Shown: positions 7,788-17,162, numbered from the stretch's first letter. The stretch is DNA of 64,000 nt from Burkholderia sp. OK233 (GCF_900230185.1 NZ_OCSR01000001.1:4588001-4652000); one strand, 5' to 3'. Made by a program: numbers and translations. Notes: a model not told the origin generated them from the sequence alone.

Positions 7788-10511
7788 ATGACCTATCAAG
7801 TTCTCGCACGCAAATGGCGGCCGAAGGATTTCGCTTCGCTCGTCGGACAGGAGCACGTGGTGCGCGCGCTCACGCACGCGCTCGACGGTGGCCGTCTGCA
7901 TCATGCCTATCTGTTTACGGGCACCCGCGGCGTCGGTAAAACCACGCTGTCGCGCATCTTTGCCAAGGCGCTGAATTGCGAAACCGGCGTGACCTCCACG
8001 CCGTGCGGCGTGTGCCGCGCGTGCCGCGAGATCGATGAAGGCCGCTTCGTCGATTATGTCGAGATGGACGCGGCGAGTAACCGCGGTGTCGACGAAATGG
8101 CGGCGCTGCTGGAGCGCGCGGTTTACGCGCCGGTCGATGCGCGCTTCAAGGTCTACATGATCGACGAAGTGCACATGCTGACCAACCACGCCTTCAACGC
8201 CATGTTGAAGACGCTGGAAGAGCCGCCTTCGCACGTCAAATTCATTCTTGCTACCACCGATCCGCAGAAGATTCCGGTCACGGTGCTATCGCGCTGTCTG
8301 CAGTTCAATCTGAAGCAGATGCCGGCCGGGCACATCGTGTCGCATCTCGAGCACATTCTCGGCGAAGAGAAGGTGCCGTTCGACGCCCAGGCATTGCGCC
8401 TGCTCGCGCGCGCGGCCGACGGCTCGATGCGCGACGCGCTCTCGCTGACCGATCAGGCGATCGCCTATTCGGCCAATCAGGTGAATGAAGACGCGGTGCG
8501 CGGCATGCTTGGCGCGCTCGATCAAAGCTATCTGATTCGCCTGCTCGACGCGCTTGCCGATGGCGACGGCGCCGCCGTGCTGTCGGTCGCGGACGAGATG
8601 GCGTTGCGCAGCCTGTCGTTTTCGACGGCGTTGCAGGATCTGGCGAGTCTGTTGCACCGAATCGCGTGGGCGCAGTTTGCGCCGTCGTCCGTGTTGGACG
8701 AGTGGCCGGAAGCGGGTGATCTACGTCGTTTTGCCGAAGCGTTGAGCGCCGAGCAGGTGCAACTGTTCTATCAGATTGCGACCATCGGCCGAAGCGAACT
8801 GGGTCTCGCGCCTGACGAATACGCCGGTTTTACGATGACGCTGTTGCGCATGCTGGCGTTCGAGCCAGCGCCCACCGGTGGTGGTGGCGCGGCTGCGGCG
8901 CGAGCGGCAGGGCCGGCGGGGGCGGGTGGAGCTAAACGCACCGGCTCGCCGGCGGTCGCTGCGCAACAGGCGGTGGCGTCGTCGCGTGCGGTTGAAGCAG
9001 CAGCTGCCGTGCCGGTGCGCTCCGGGAGTCCGGTGGCAGAGGCGAGGCCTACGATGCCGGCTGCGCAGCACGTGCCGTCGGCCGAGCCTGCTGAAAATAC
9101 TGACGCGCCGAAACCAGCTATTGGTGAAGGTGAAGCGCCGATTGTTTCCGGGTCTGCCTCTGCATCCTCGCGCGCTTCTGGCGAAGCGAGCGCGGCGCCT
9201 GCGCCCACGGCGGCTGACGTCATTGCCGCACCGGCTTTAGCGCCGTGGCAGGAAGAAGCGTCCGCCGAACCGATTCTGAGCGATCCGGCGCCTGCATCTA
9301 CGGACACGAGCGCGCCCCAAGCGGCCCCGATGCCCGAAGCGATGTCGCCGGCGACCGAAGCGGCCGAAGCAACCAAAGTAACGACTGTGCCGGCCTTGGC
9401 ATCGACGGCCGAATCGATCGCAGCAACGAAAGCAGCGACTGCGCCGGCCCTGGCACCGTGGGACGACGCGCCCACCGAGCCAACTCCGAACGGATCATCG
9501 TCTGCGATTGCGCCTAAGGAATCGGCGCCCGCGTCTTCGCTCGCTGCGCCAGCCGCAGCCGCGTTCGCACGGGCAGACGAGGCCGCGCCCGCGAGAGCAT
9601 CGCAAGAATCGCCGCCCGCGGCCGACATCCCGCCGCGCCGCGCAGGCGGTGCGAGCGACGCGCTCAATGTATTGCGCAGCGCTGGCCTGAAAGTGTCGTC
9701 GGACCGTGGCCGCGCTACGGCGGCAGCTTCCGCCGCCAGGCCCGCTGCAGCCCCGGCCACGCCGAAGCCTGCCGCACCGCGCGTCGTCGTCAATGTGCCG
9801 ACACCGGGCGCCCCGCGCCGCGCGCCGCAACAGGACGCCGCTCCGGTGGCACGTGCGCCGTCGCCGCAAGCCCAGGAGCAGAACGGCTCGTCGAGCGCAC
9901 CGTGGGACGACATGCCGCCCGATGAATACATGCCGCTCACGGCAGCGGACGAGGGCTACTACGGCCTGCCGGACGACAACTACATGCCCGTGTTCGACAG
10001 CGGACCCGACGACGTTCGCGTGAACGCCACGCCTGCGCCGGCCCCTGCACCCGTTGTCGACAAGCGGCCGTTGCCACCTGCCGTGCCACTCGATCCGCTG
10101 GGTTTCCAGGGCGACTGGCCCGCGCTCGCCGTCGATCTGCCGCTCAAGGGCATTTCGTATCAGCTCGCGTTCAACAGCGAACTGATGGCACTCGAAGGCA
10201 GCACGCTGAAACTGAACGTGCCGGTGCCGCAGTACGCGGAAGCCTCGCAGGTCGCTAAACTGAAAGCCGCGCTCGCGGAAAAGCTCGGCCAGAATGTCGA
10301 CGTACTGGTCGAAGTCGGCCCGGCGCGCCGCACGGCGGCCGCGCACGACGCCGCCATGCGCGCCCAGCGCCAGCAGGAAGCGGAGCGCGAAATCGGCGCC
10401 GATCCGTTCGTGCAGTCGCTGATCCGCGAGTTCGGCGCGAGCATCGTGCCCGGTTCGATCCGCCCGATTACGCAGGACGCCGGCCCGAACGGCGCGCCGT
10501 CCGCTCACTGA
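7788..10511 (+). CDS. dnaX: DNA polymerase III subunits gamma/tau
   Basis: A 907-residue clamp-loader ATPase. Domain I has the P-loop GTRGVGKTT at 45-53, zinc-binding cysteines 64, 73, 76 and 79, the Walker B box DEVH at 126-129, and the SRC motif in VTVLSRC. After the AAA+ domains (to about 360) comes a very long Ala/Pro/Glu-rich linker, about 362-640. A conserved tau C terminus (about 750-907) follows, which should contact the alpha subunit and DnaB. The protein is far longer than E. coli tau (643) because of the linker. I see no A-rich slippery heptamer that would make a separate gamma product by frameshifting. Confidence 0.97.
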   Translation: MTYQVLARKWRPKDFASLVGQEHVVRALTHALDGGRLHHAYLFTGTRGVGKTTLSRIFAKALNCETGVTSTPCGVCRACREIDEGRFVDYVEMDAASNRGVDEMAALLERAVYAPVDARFKVYMIDEVHMLTNHAFNAMLKTLEEPPSHVKFILATTDPQKIPVTVLSRCLQFNLKQMPAGHIVSHLEHILGEEKVPFDAQALRLLARAADGSMRDALSLTDQAIAYSANQVNEDAVRGMLGALDQSYLIRLLDALADGDGAAVLSVADEMALRSLSFSTALQDLASLLHRIAWAQFAPSSVLDEWPEAGDLRRFAEALSAEQVQLFYQIATIGRSELGLAPDEYAGFTMTLLRMLAFEPAPTGGGGAAAARAAGPAGAGGAKRTGSPAVAAQQAVASSRAVEAAAAVPVRSGSPVAEARPTMPAAQHVPSAEPAENTDAPKPAIGEGEAPIVSGSASASSRASGEASAAPAPTAADVIAAPALAPWQEEASAEPILSDPAPASTDTSAPQAAPMPEAMSPATEAAEATKVTTVPALASTAESIAATKAATAPALAPWDDAPTEPTPNGSSSAIAPKESAPASSLAAPAAAAFARADEAAPARASQESPPAADIPPRRAGGASDALNVLRSAGLKVSSDRGRATAAASAARPAAAPATPKPAAPRVVVNVPTPGAPRRAPQQDAAPVARAPSPQAQEQNGSSSAPWDDMPPDEYMPLTAADEGYYGLPDDNYMPVFDSGPDDVRVNATPAPAPAPVVDKRPLPPAVPLDPLGFQGDWPALAVDLPLKGISYQLAFNSELMALEGSTLKLNVPVPQYAEASQVAKLKAALAEKLGQNVDVLVEVGPARRTAAAHDAAMRAQRQQEAEREIGADPFVQSLIREFGASIVPGSIRPITQDAGPNGAPSAH

Positions 10512-10574
10512 TTCGCCGCGCCTTGCCGCGCACCCGATTTTCCGGATTTCACGCTATCAAGAAGGAGCATGTCC

Positions 10575-10901
10575 ATGATGAAAGGCCAACTCGCCGGGCT
10601 GATGAAGCAGGCCCAGCAGATGCAGGAAAACATGAAGAAGATGCAGGAGCAGCTTGCATTGATCGAAGTCGAAGGACAGTCGGGCGCCGGTCTCGTCAAG
10701 GTGACGATGACCTGCAAGAACGACGTGCGCCGCGTATCGATCGATCCGAGCCTGCTCGCCGACGACAAGGACATGCTGGAAGACCTGGTCGCCGCTGCGT
10801 TCAACGACGCCGTGCGCAAGGCCGAAGCCACCGCTCAGGAAAAGATGGGCGGTATGACCTCGGGTCTGCCGCTGCCGCCGGGCTTCAAGCTGCCGTTCTG
10901 A
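10575..10901 (+). CDS. ybaB: YbaB/EbfC nucleoid-associated protein
   Basis: A 108-residue homodimeric DNA-binding protein, MMKGQLAGLMKQAQQMQENM at the start and GLPLPPGFKLPF at the end, both typical of the family. It sits between dnaX and recR as in most bacteria. Two starts compete: an ATG at 10569 has AAGGAG only 1 nt away, whereas the ATG at 10575 has it 7 nt away, so 10575 is preferred. Family members bind and compact DNA without strong sequence specificity; a link to recombination repair is inferred from synteny with recR. Confidence 0.95.
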   Translation: MMKGQLAGLMKQAQQMQENMKKMQEQLALIEVEGQSGAGLVKVTMTCKNDVRRVSIDPSLLADDKDMLEDLVAAAFNDAVRKAEATAQEKMGGMTSGLPLPPGFKLPF

Positions 10902-11160
10902 GCGACGTCGCTGCAGGAAGGGGCTCATGCCGCGGCTTTGACCGCGGCGTGAGTCGAATACGCGAGCCGGGCTCGTTCAAATGTCTGCTCAGTTCGCAGT
11001 TCCCGGTGCGTGCAAGTTTGCATCGGCGCAGTGCAGTTCGATCGTCGAGCACGCCTGCCCGATATGTTGTCGAGCTGACAGCAGCAACCAGAAGTAACCG
11101 CATCGCCACCCGCATACCGGGCCATACCGGGCAACACCCACTTCGACGCCGCCGATCCGC

Positions 11161-11757
11161 ATGAAACAACCTTCCGCCTTGTCGGCGCTCGTCGAAGCGC
11201 TGCGCGTGCTTCCCGGTGTCGGGCCTAAATCCGCGCAACGCATGGCGTACCACCTGATGCAGCACGATCGCGACGGCGCCGAGAAACTTGGCCGTTCGCT
11301 ACTGTTCGCGACTGAACATCTGCAGCACTGCGAGAAGTGCAACACCTTTACCGAAGCGCAGATATGCGAGGTCTGCCTCGATGAGGAGCGCGATCCCGCG
11401 TTGTTGTGCGTCGTCGAGACGCCCGCCGACCAGATCATGCTCGAACAGACGATGACCTATCGCGGCCTCTATTTCGTGCTGATGGGGCGGCTCAGTCCGC
11501 TCGACGGCATCGGCCCGAAGGAAATTCATTTCGACCGCCTGGTCAAGCGCGCGTCGGATGGCATCGTCAAGGAAGTCGTGCTCGCAACCAATTTCACGAA
11601 CGAAGGCGAGGCCACCGCACATTACCTCGGGCAGACGCTCAAGGCGCGCGGTCTTGCCGTGACGCGCCTCGCGCGCGGCGTACCGGTGGGCGGCGAACTC
11701 GAGTACGTCGACGCCGGCACGATCGCCCGCGCGATGCTCGACCGGCGCTCGATGTAG
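11161..11757 (+). CDS. recR: Recombination mediator protein RecR
   Basis: A 198-residue protein of exact family length. It has an N-terminal helix-hairpin-helix (LRVLPGVGPKSAQRMAYH), a four-cysteine zinc finger (57, 60, 69, 72) and a C-terminal Toprim domain beginning LCVVETPAD. RecR with RecO loads RecA on SSB-coated gaps. It lies 259 bp downstream of ybaB, a wider gap than usual, and that gap holds no supported gene. The start ATG at 11161 has no strong ribosome-binding site. Confidence 0.97.
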   Translation: MKQPSALSALVEALRVLPGVGPKSAQRMAYHLMQHDRDGAEKLGRSLLFATEHLQHCEKCNTFTEAQICEVCLDEERDPALLCVVETPADQIMLEQTMTYRGLYFVLMGRLSPLDGIGPKEIHFDRLVKRASDGIVKEVVLATNFTNEGEATAHYLGQTLKARGLAVTRLARGVPVGGELEYVDAGTIARAMLDRRSM

Positions 11758-11874
11758 CGCGGCGTAACCGGCAGCGCCATGTCGCGGCGCCGGCAATACC
11801 TGAGCGCGCCGGGCGGGACCGCTCCGCAACGCTTCCAGCCGCGCCCAGGCAAGCACAGAACACAGAGGAGACAC

Positions 11875-13107
11875 ATGAGCGTCAATCCCGATCCCAGCGC
11901 CACCTCCACACCGAAAGGCCCGCTCGCCGGCGTCAGGGTCCTCGAGCTCGGCACGCTGATCGCCGGCCCGTTCGCCGCGCGCTTTCTCGGCGAGTTCGGC
12001 GCCGACGTCATCAAGATCGAAGACCCCAAAGGCGGCGACCCGTTGCGCAAATGGCGCAAGCTTTATCCGGAAGTCGGCGGCACGTCGCTATGGTGGGCCG
12101 TTCAGGCGCGCAACAAAAAATCCGTCACGATCAATCTGAAAGCCGAAGAGGGCAAGGAGATCGTACGGCGTCTGGCGAAAGAAGCCGACATCGTCGTCGA
12201 GAATTTCCGGCCGGGTTTGCTGGAGAAGCTCGGGCTCGGTTATGACGTCCTGTCGGCGGAGAACCCCGGGCTCGTAATGGTGCGTCTGTCCGGCTACGGC
12301 CAGACCGGGCCCTATCGCGACCGGCCTGGATTCGGAGCGATCGCCGAATCGATGGGCGGTTTGCGCCACATCACCGGCTATCCGGATTTGCCGCCGCCGC
12401 GCATCGGCATTTCGATCGGCGATTCGATTGCCGCGCTGCACGGCGTGATCGGCGCGTTGATGGCGCTGCATCACAAGCAGGTGAATGGCGGCAAAGGGCA
12501 GGTCGTCGACGTCGCGCTGTACGAGGCGGTCTTCAACATGATGGAGAGCGTGGTGCCGGAGTACGGCGTGTACGGCATGGTGCGCGAGCGCACCGGCGCG
12601 TCGCTGCCGGGGATCGTGCCGTCGAACACGTATCCGTGCCGCGACGGCAGCATCGTCATCGGCGGCAATAGCGATCCGATCTTCAAGCGCCTGATGATCG
12701 CCATCGAACGCGAAGATCTGGCGAACGATCCCGCTCTCGCGCACAACGACGGCCGCGTGCCGCGTACCCAGGAAATCGACGGCGCGATCGCCGCGTGGCT
12801 CGCCACGCGCACCATCGACGAAGCGCTCGCGGTGCTGAACGCCGCTGACGTGCCGGTCGGCCGGATTTACAGCGTCGCGGACATGTTCACCGATCCGCAA
12901 TACATGGCGCGCCAGATGATCCAGCGCTTCAAATGGCAGGACGGCCAGGAGATCACGCTGCCGTCGGTGACGCCGAAACTCTCGGAAACCCCCGGCGAGA
13001 CGCGCTGGTTAGGCTCGGAACTGGGTGAACATACCGATGAAGTCCTTCAATCACTGGGTTATGATTCTGACCACATTGCAAGGTTGCATGCGCAACAGAT
13101 TGTGTGA
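11875..13107 (+). CDS. CaiB/BaiF family III CoA-transferase
   Basis: A 410-residue family III CoA-transferase (formyl-CoA transferase, carnitine/benzylsuccinate CoA-transferase group). The N-terminal Rossmann-like part reads LAGVRVLELGTLIAGPFAAR. A likely catalytic aspartate, which carries the acyl intermediate in this family, is D183 in GISIGDSIAALHG. ATG at 11875 is chosen over an earlier in-frame start at 11779 because AGAGGAG ends 4 nt upstream and the family motif begins soon after. The substrate is unknown. The gene is 46 bp upstream of an ABC importer on the same strand, so it may activate the imported compound as a CoA ester. Confidence 0.9.
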   Translation: MSVNPDPSATSTPKGPLAGVRVLELGTLIAGPFAARFLGEFGADVIKIEDPKGGDPLRKWRKLYPEVGGTSLWWAVQARNKKSVTINLKAEEGKEIVRRLAKEADIVVENFRPGLLEKLGLGYDVLSAENPGLVMVRLSGYGQTGPYRDRPGFGAIAESMGGLRHITGYPDLPPPRIGISIGDSIAALHGVIGALMALHHKQVNGGKGQVVDVALYEAVFNMMESVVPEYGVYGMVRERTGASLPGIVPSNTYPCRDGSIVIGGNSDPIFKRLMIAIEREDLANDPALAHNDGRVPRTQEIDGAIAAWLATRTIDEALAVLNAADVPVGRIYSVADMFTDPQYMARQMIQRFKWQDGQEITLPSVTPKLSETPGETRWLGSELGEHTDEVLQSLGYDSDHIARLHAQQIV

Positions 13108-13153
13108 GTGGGCGCGCGGCAAAAAGACAACAAAAGTTCGGAGACTAGAGACC

Positions 13154-14191
13154 ATGCAACGCAGAAGCTTCCTCGCCGGTACCGCCGCGCTCGCGGGCGC
13201 CACGTTCGCCGCCACGCCGTTCGCTTTCGCACAGGGCAAGCCCGAAACCACCAAGGTGGCGATCGCCGTCGGCGGCAAGAACCTGTTCTATTACTTGCCG
13301 CTCACGATTGCCGAGCGCCGCAATTACTTCAAGGACGAAGGACTCGACGTCGAAATCTCGGATTTCGCCGGCGGTTCGCAAGCGCTGAAGGCGGCGGTGG
13401 GCGGCAGTGCGGATGTGGTCTCCGGCGCGTTCGAACACACCTTGCTGCTGCAGGCGCAAAAGCAGTCGTTCCGCGAATTCGTGCTGCAAGGGCGTGCCCC
13501 CCAAATCGTGCTCGCGGTGTCGAAGAAGGCGATGCCGAATTACAAGTCGATTGCCGATCTGAAAGGCAAGAAAATCGGCGTGACCGCGCCGGGTTCGTCG
13601 ACCTCGATCATGGCGAGTTTCGTGCTGGCGAAAGCCGGGTTGACCGCGAAAGACGTCGCGTTCATCGGCGTGGGTGCAGGGGCTGGCGCGATTGCCGCGC
13701 TGCAGTCGGGCCAGATCGATGCGATCGCCAATCTCGACCCGGTGATGACCAAGCTCGAACGCACCGGTGAGATCCGCGTCGTGTCGGACACGCGTACGTT
13801 GGCCGATACGCGCGGCGTGTTCGGCGGCGACATGCCGGCGGGGTGTCTGTACGCGTCGCAGAGCTTCATCACGAAGAATCCGAACACCACTCAGGCGCTG
13901 ACCAATGCGATGGTGCGCGCGCTCAAGTGGCTGCAAACGGCGACCGGCAGCGAGCTGATCAATACCGTGCCGGAAGGCTATCTGCTCGGCGACCGCGCGG
14001 TGTATCTGGACGCGTGGCAGCACGTGAAGGAGGCCATGTCGCCGGACGGTCTGATGCCCGCCGATGGCGCGGCCACGTCGCTGAAAACCCTGCAGGCATT
14101 CGACCCGAACTTGCAGGGCAAGCCGATCGATTTGTCGAAGACGTGGACCAACGACTTCGTCAAGAAAGCGCTGGCGACGGTCAAGGCCTGA
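13154..14191 (+). CDS. ABC transporter substrate-binding protein (NMT1/SsuA/TauA class)
   Basis: A 345-residue periplasmic binding protein. The leader MQRRSFLAG followed by an Ala-rich stretch to AFAQG looks like a twin-arginine (Tat) signal. The mature part begins KVAIAVGGKNLFYYLPLTIA and contains GVTAPGSSTS, typical of binding proteins for nitrate, sulfonates, taurine and pyrimidine precursors. It delivers ligand to the permease encoded downstream. The in-frame start at 13025 lies within the preceding gene and is rejected. Ligand unknown. Confidence 0.9.
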   Translation: MQRRSFLAGTAALAGATFAATPFAFAQGKPETTKVAIAVGGKNLFYYLPLTIAERRNYFKDEGLDVEISDFAGGSQALKAAVGGSADVVSGAFEHTLLLQAQKQSFREFVLQGRAPQIVLAVSKKAMPNYKSIADLKGKKIGVTAPGSSTSIMASFVLAKAGLTAKDVAFIGVGAGAGAIAALQSGQIDAIANLDPVMTKLERTGEIRVVSDTRTLADTRGVFGGDMPAGCLYASQSFITKNPNTTQALTNAMVRALKWLQTATGSELINTVPEGYLLGDRAVYLDAWQHVKEAMSPDGLMPADGAATSLKTLQAFDPNLQGKPIDLSKTWTNDFVKKALATVKA

Positions 14192-14296
14192 GTACCGTCA
14201 GTATGGGGCGAAGGACGGCAGGTGCCGCATTCGCCCCGACCACCGTCGTCATGACGACATGACAATCCGAAATCGATCTTCGAAGCGAGTCGAACG

Positions 14297-15109
14297 ATGA
14301 CCGTTGCCGCACTGGCGCTCGACAACATCACCTGCACCTTCGCTGCGCGGGACAACCGCGCGCAGCGCTATACAGCGGTCAAGGACACGACCTTGCGCAT
14401 CGCGCCGGGCGAATTCGTCTCGGTGGTCGGCCCGACCGGTTGCGGCAAATCCACTTTGCTGAACGTCGGCGCGGGTTTGCTGGAGCCGTCGTCGGGAACA
14501 GTCAGTGTATTCGGCGAACCGCTCAAGGGAATCAACCGGCGCGCCGGCTATATGTTCCAGGCCGACGCGCTGATGCCGTGGCGCTCGGCGATCGACAACG
14601 TGATGGCCGGGCTCGCATTTCACGGCGTGCCGCCCGCCGAAGCGCGCAGCAAAGCTGACGAGTGGTTGAAGCGTGTGGGCCTCGGCGGTTTCGGCGACCG
14701 CTATCCGCATCAACTGTCGGGCGGCATGCGCAAGCGCGTCGCGATGGCGCAGACGCTGATCCTCGATCCGGACATCATCCTGATGGACGAGCCGTTTTCC
14801 GCGCTCGATATCCAGACGCGTCAGTTGATGGAAAACGAGTTGCTCGACCTGTGGGCCGCCAAACGCAAAGCGGTGCTGTTCATCACGCACGATCTCGACG
14901 AAGCGATCTCGATGTCCGACCGTGTGGTGGTGCTGTCGGCGGGGCCGGGCACGCATCCGATCGGCGAATTCAAAATCGATCTGCCGCGTCCGCGCGACGT
15001 CGCCGAAATTCGCGCGCATCCGCGTTTCGTCGAGTTGCATGCACAAATCTGGAGCGTGCTGCGCGATGAGGTGCTCAAGGGTTATCAGCAGCAACTCACG
15101 GCCGTTTAA
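14297..15109 (+). CDS. ABC transporter ATP-binding protein (SsuB/TauB class)
   Basis: A 270-residue ATPase with Walker A GPTGCGKS at 45-52, the signature LSGGMRKR near 140, Walker B IILMDEPFSALD and the switch histidine in FITHDLDEA. It energises the importer formed with the neighbouring permease and binding protein. The gap to the binding-protein gene is 105 bp and to the permease 136 bp, so the three are probably one transcription unit with internal spacers. Confidence 0.93.
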   Translation: MTVAALALDNITCTFAARDNRAQRYTAVKDTTLRIAPGEFVSVVGPTGCGKSTLLNVGAGLLEPSSGTVSVFGEPLKGINRRAGYMFQADALMPWRSAIDNVMAGLAFHGVPPAEARSKADEWLKRVGLGGFGDRYPHQLSGGMRKRVAMAQTLILDPDIILMDEPFSALDIQTRQLMENELLDLWAAKRKAVLFITHDLDEAISMSDRVVVLSAGPGTHPIGEFKIDLPRPRDVAEIRAHPRFVELHAQIWSVLRDEVLKGYQQQLTAV

Positions 15110-15155
15110 GCGGGGGCGTAGTTGCTGAGTGGCATGGCGGCGCGTACGGATATCC

Positions 15156-15208
15156 GTAGTTGAATCCTGTGATGCGTCCCGTAGTTAAGTCCTGTTTGTT
15201 GCGTCCTG
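15156..15208 (+). repeat. Imperfect tandem duplication of about 25 bp
   Basis: 15156-15180 and 15181-15208 share GTAGTT, then TCCTGT and TGCGTCC with small differences. The repeats lie in the spacer between the ATPase and permease genes of the importer. No function is evident. Confidence 0.6.
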
Positions 15209-15245
15209 TATTGGCGTTGATTAATCGTCCAAGGCAAACCGAGTC

Positions 15246-16070
15246 ATGTGGAAGACGTTGCGCCCGAACCGGGCGAACCTGGTGATCTGGCAGTGGCTGC
15301 TGCTTGTGCTGTGCTTCGTACTCTGGTACGTGCTGACCAGTCCGACACTGCTGCCGGCGTTCTATTTCGACGACCCGAACAAGGCCGCGTTCTTCTTCGG
15401 CGAGCCGCAGAAGGTGCTGCAGCGCATCTGGGAGTGGTTCACGAGCGGCGAAATCTATCTGCACCTGTGGATTACGCTGGTCGAAACCGTGCTCGCGTTT
15501 GTGCTCGGCACCGCGCTCGGGCTCGGCGTCGGTCTGTGGCTTGCGCTGTCGCCACTTGCGAGCGCGCTGTTCGATCCGTACATCAAGGCCGCCAACTCGA
15601 TGCCGCGCGTGATTCTCGCGCCGATTTTCGGGGTGTGGTTTGGCCTCGGCATCTGGTCGAAGGTAGCGCTGGGCGTCACGCTGGTGTTCTTTATCGTGTT
15701 CTTCAACGTCTACCAGGGCGTGAAGGAAGTGAGCCCGGTCGTGCTCGCCAACGCGCGCATGCTCGGCGCGAACCGTAAGCAGTTGCTGCGTTTTGTTTAT
15801 CTGCCCAGTGCGATGAGCTGGGTGTTTTCGAGCCTGCACACATCGGTGGGCCTGGCGTTCGTCGGCTCGGTGGTGGGGGAATATCTCGGCTCGGCACGCG
15901 GCGTCGGCTATCTGATTCTGCAAGCCGAAGGCACCTTCGATATCAACACTGTGTTCGCAGGCATTCTTGTGTTGACCGCGTTCGCGCTGATTCTCGACGC
16001 CATCGTCGGGCTTGGCGAGCGGCGGCTGATGAAGTGGCAGCCGAAGTCGGGCGATACGGAAAAGCTGTAG
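15246..16070 (+). CDS. ABC transporter permease (SsuC/TauC class)
   Basis: A 274-residue inner-membrane protein with about six hydrophobic segments. The cytoplasmic EAA loop is recognisable in ANARMLGANRKQLLRFVYLPS, which contacts the ATPase (written in pieces: ANARMLGANRKQL and LRFVYLPS). It forms the transmembrane pore of the nitrate/sulfonate/taurine-type importer. Ends GLGERRLMKWQPKSGD, a typical tail for this class. A bidirectional terminator follows 24 bp after the stop. Confidence 0.92.
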   Translation: MWKTLRPNRANLVIWQWLLLVLCFVLWYVLTSPTLLPAFYFDDPNKAAFFFGEPQKVLQRIWEWFTSGEIYLHLWITLVETVLAFVLGTALGLGVGLWLALSPLASALFDPYIKAANSMPRVILAPIFGVWFGLGIWSKVALGVTLVFFIVFFNVYQGVKEVSPVVLANARMLGANRKQLLRFVYLPSAMSWVFSSLHTSVGLAFVGSVVGEYLGSARGVGYLILQAEGTFDINTVFAGILVLTAFALILDAIVGLGERRLMKWQPKSGDTEKL

Positions 16071-16093
16071 CCCCACATTCCCAAAGGCTCAAC

Positions 16094-16131
16094 AAAAACG
16101 GCGTGGGGTTTTGAACCGCACGCCGTTTTCT
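16094..16131. terminator. Bidirectional terminator between the ABC operon and the oxidoreductase
   Basis: Outer arms AAAACGGCGTG (16095-16105) and CACGCCGTTTT (16119-16129) with an inner GGTT/AACC pairing. A-rich and T-rich flanks suit both strands. It separates two convergent genes. Confidence 0.88.
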
Positions 16132-16187
16132 GTTCTCTTTCCGCTCAACGCATTGTCTGCGGCTGCGGCTGCGTCCGCGCATTGCGC

Positions 16188-17162
16188 CTAAGGCGTAATC
16201 ACCACCTTCCCGATCACCCGACGCTCCGCCATATCGCGCAACGCGCGGCCGGTGTCTTCGAGCGAATAGCGTTCCGACACGTAGGGCTTGAGCTTGCCCT
16301 GGCCGATCCAGCCGGTCATCTGCTCGAACGCAGCGTGATTGTGCTGCGGCTCGCGTTTCGCAAAGTCGCCCCAGAACACGCCGACCAGACTCGCGCCTTT
16401 GAGCAGCGTCAGGTTGAGCGGCAACTTCGGGATCTCGCCGTTTGCAAAGCCGACCACCAGATAACGCCCACGCCAGCCGATGCTGCGAAACGCTGGTTCC
16501 GCATAGATACCGCCGACCGGATCGTAGATCACGTCCGGGCCCTTGCCGTCGGTCAGCGCCTTGATGCGTTCGCGCAGGTCTTCGGTGCTGTAGTTGATGG
16601 TGGCGTCCGCGCCATGCTTCACGCAGGTGGCGAGTTTCTCGTCGCTCGACGCCGCTGCGATCACGCGCGCACCGAGCGCCTTGCCGATTTCGACCGCGGC
16701 GAGTCCGACGCCGCCCGCCGCGCCCAACACCAGCATCGTCTCACCGGCCTTCAACTGGCCGCGATCGACCACCGCATGATGCGAAGTGCCATAGGCGAGC
16801 GTGAACGCGGCGGCCAGCTCGAAGTCGACGCCGTCCGCCAGCGGCACGCACGCCGTGACCGGCGCCAGCGCCTGCTCGGCAAACCCGCCCGAACCGGTGA
16901 ATGCGACCACGCGCGAACCTGGCTTGAACTGGGTCACGCCGGCGCCGACCGCGCGCACCACGCCCGCGACTTCCGAGCCGGGCGTAAAGGGCAGGGGCGG
17001 TTTGAACTGGTATTTGTTCTCGATGATCAGCACGTCGGGAAAGTTGACGGCCGCGGCTTTGACGTCGATCACGACGTGGCCTGGCGGCGGCACGAGGTCC
17101 GGCAGATTTTCGACGACCAGGCTCTCCGGCGGCCCATATTGATTACAGCGAATCGCGCGCAT
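16188..17162 (-). CDS. NADPH:quinone oxidoreductase (zinc-less MDR family)
   Basis: A 324-residue medium-chain dehydrogenase/reductase. The N-terminal GroES-like half starts MRAIRCNQYGPPESL and the nucleotide-binding fold carries GAAGGVGLAAVEIGKALGA (core AAGGVG). The catalytic zinc cysteines of alcohol dehydrogenases are not present. Family members reduce quinones or enoyl groups with NADPH in the cytoplasm. An in-frame extension to 17219 is open but not conserved-looking, so ATG 17162 is used. It is a single gene, convergent with the ABC operon and divergent from surE. Confidence 0.9.
   Translation of the reverse strand: MRAIRCNQYGPPESLVVENLPDLVPPPGHVVIDVKAAAVNFPDVLIIENKYQFKPPLPFTPGSEVAGVVRAVGAGVTQFKPGSRVVAFTGSGGFAEQALAPVTACVPLADGVDFELAAAFTLAYGTSHHAVVDRGQLKAGETMLVLGAAGGVGLAAVEIGKALGARVIAAASSDEKLATCVKHGADATINYSTEDLRERIKALTDGKGPDVIYDPVGGIYAEPAFRSIGWRGRYLVVGFANGEIPKLPLNLTLLKGASLVGVFWGDFAKREPQHNHAAFEQMTGWIGQGKLKPYVSERYSLEDTGRALRDMAERRVIGKVVITP

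Noticed and set aside
8850..9000. Programmed frameshift in dnaX producing gamma
   Set aside because: I looked for an A-rich slippery heptamer near the end of the ATPase domains and saw none.
8771..9940. A 389-codon Gly/Ala-rich minus-strand frame
   Set aside because: It mirrors the low-complexity linker of DnaX and is a composition artefact.
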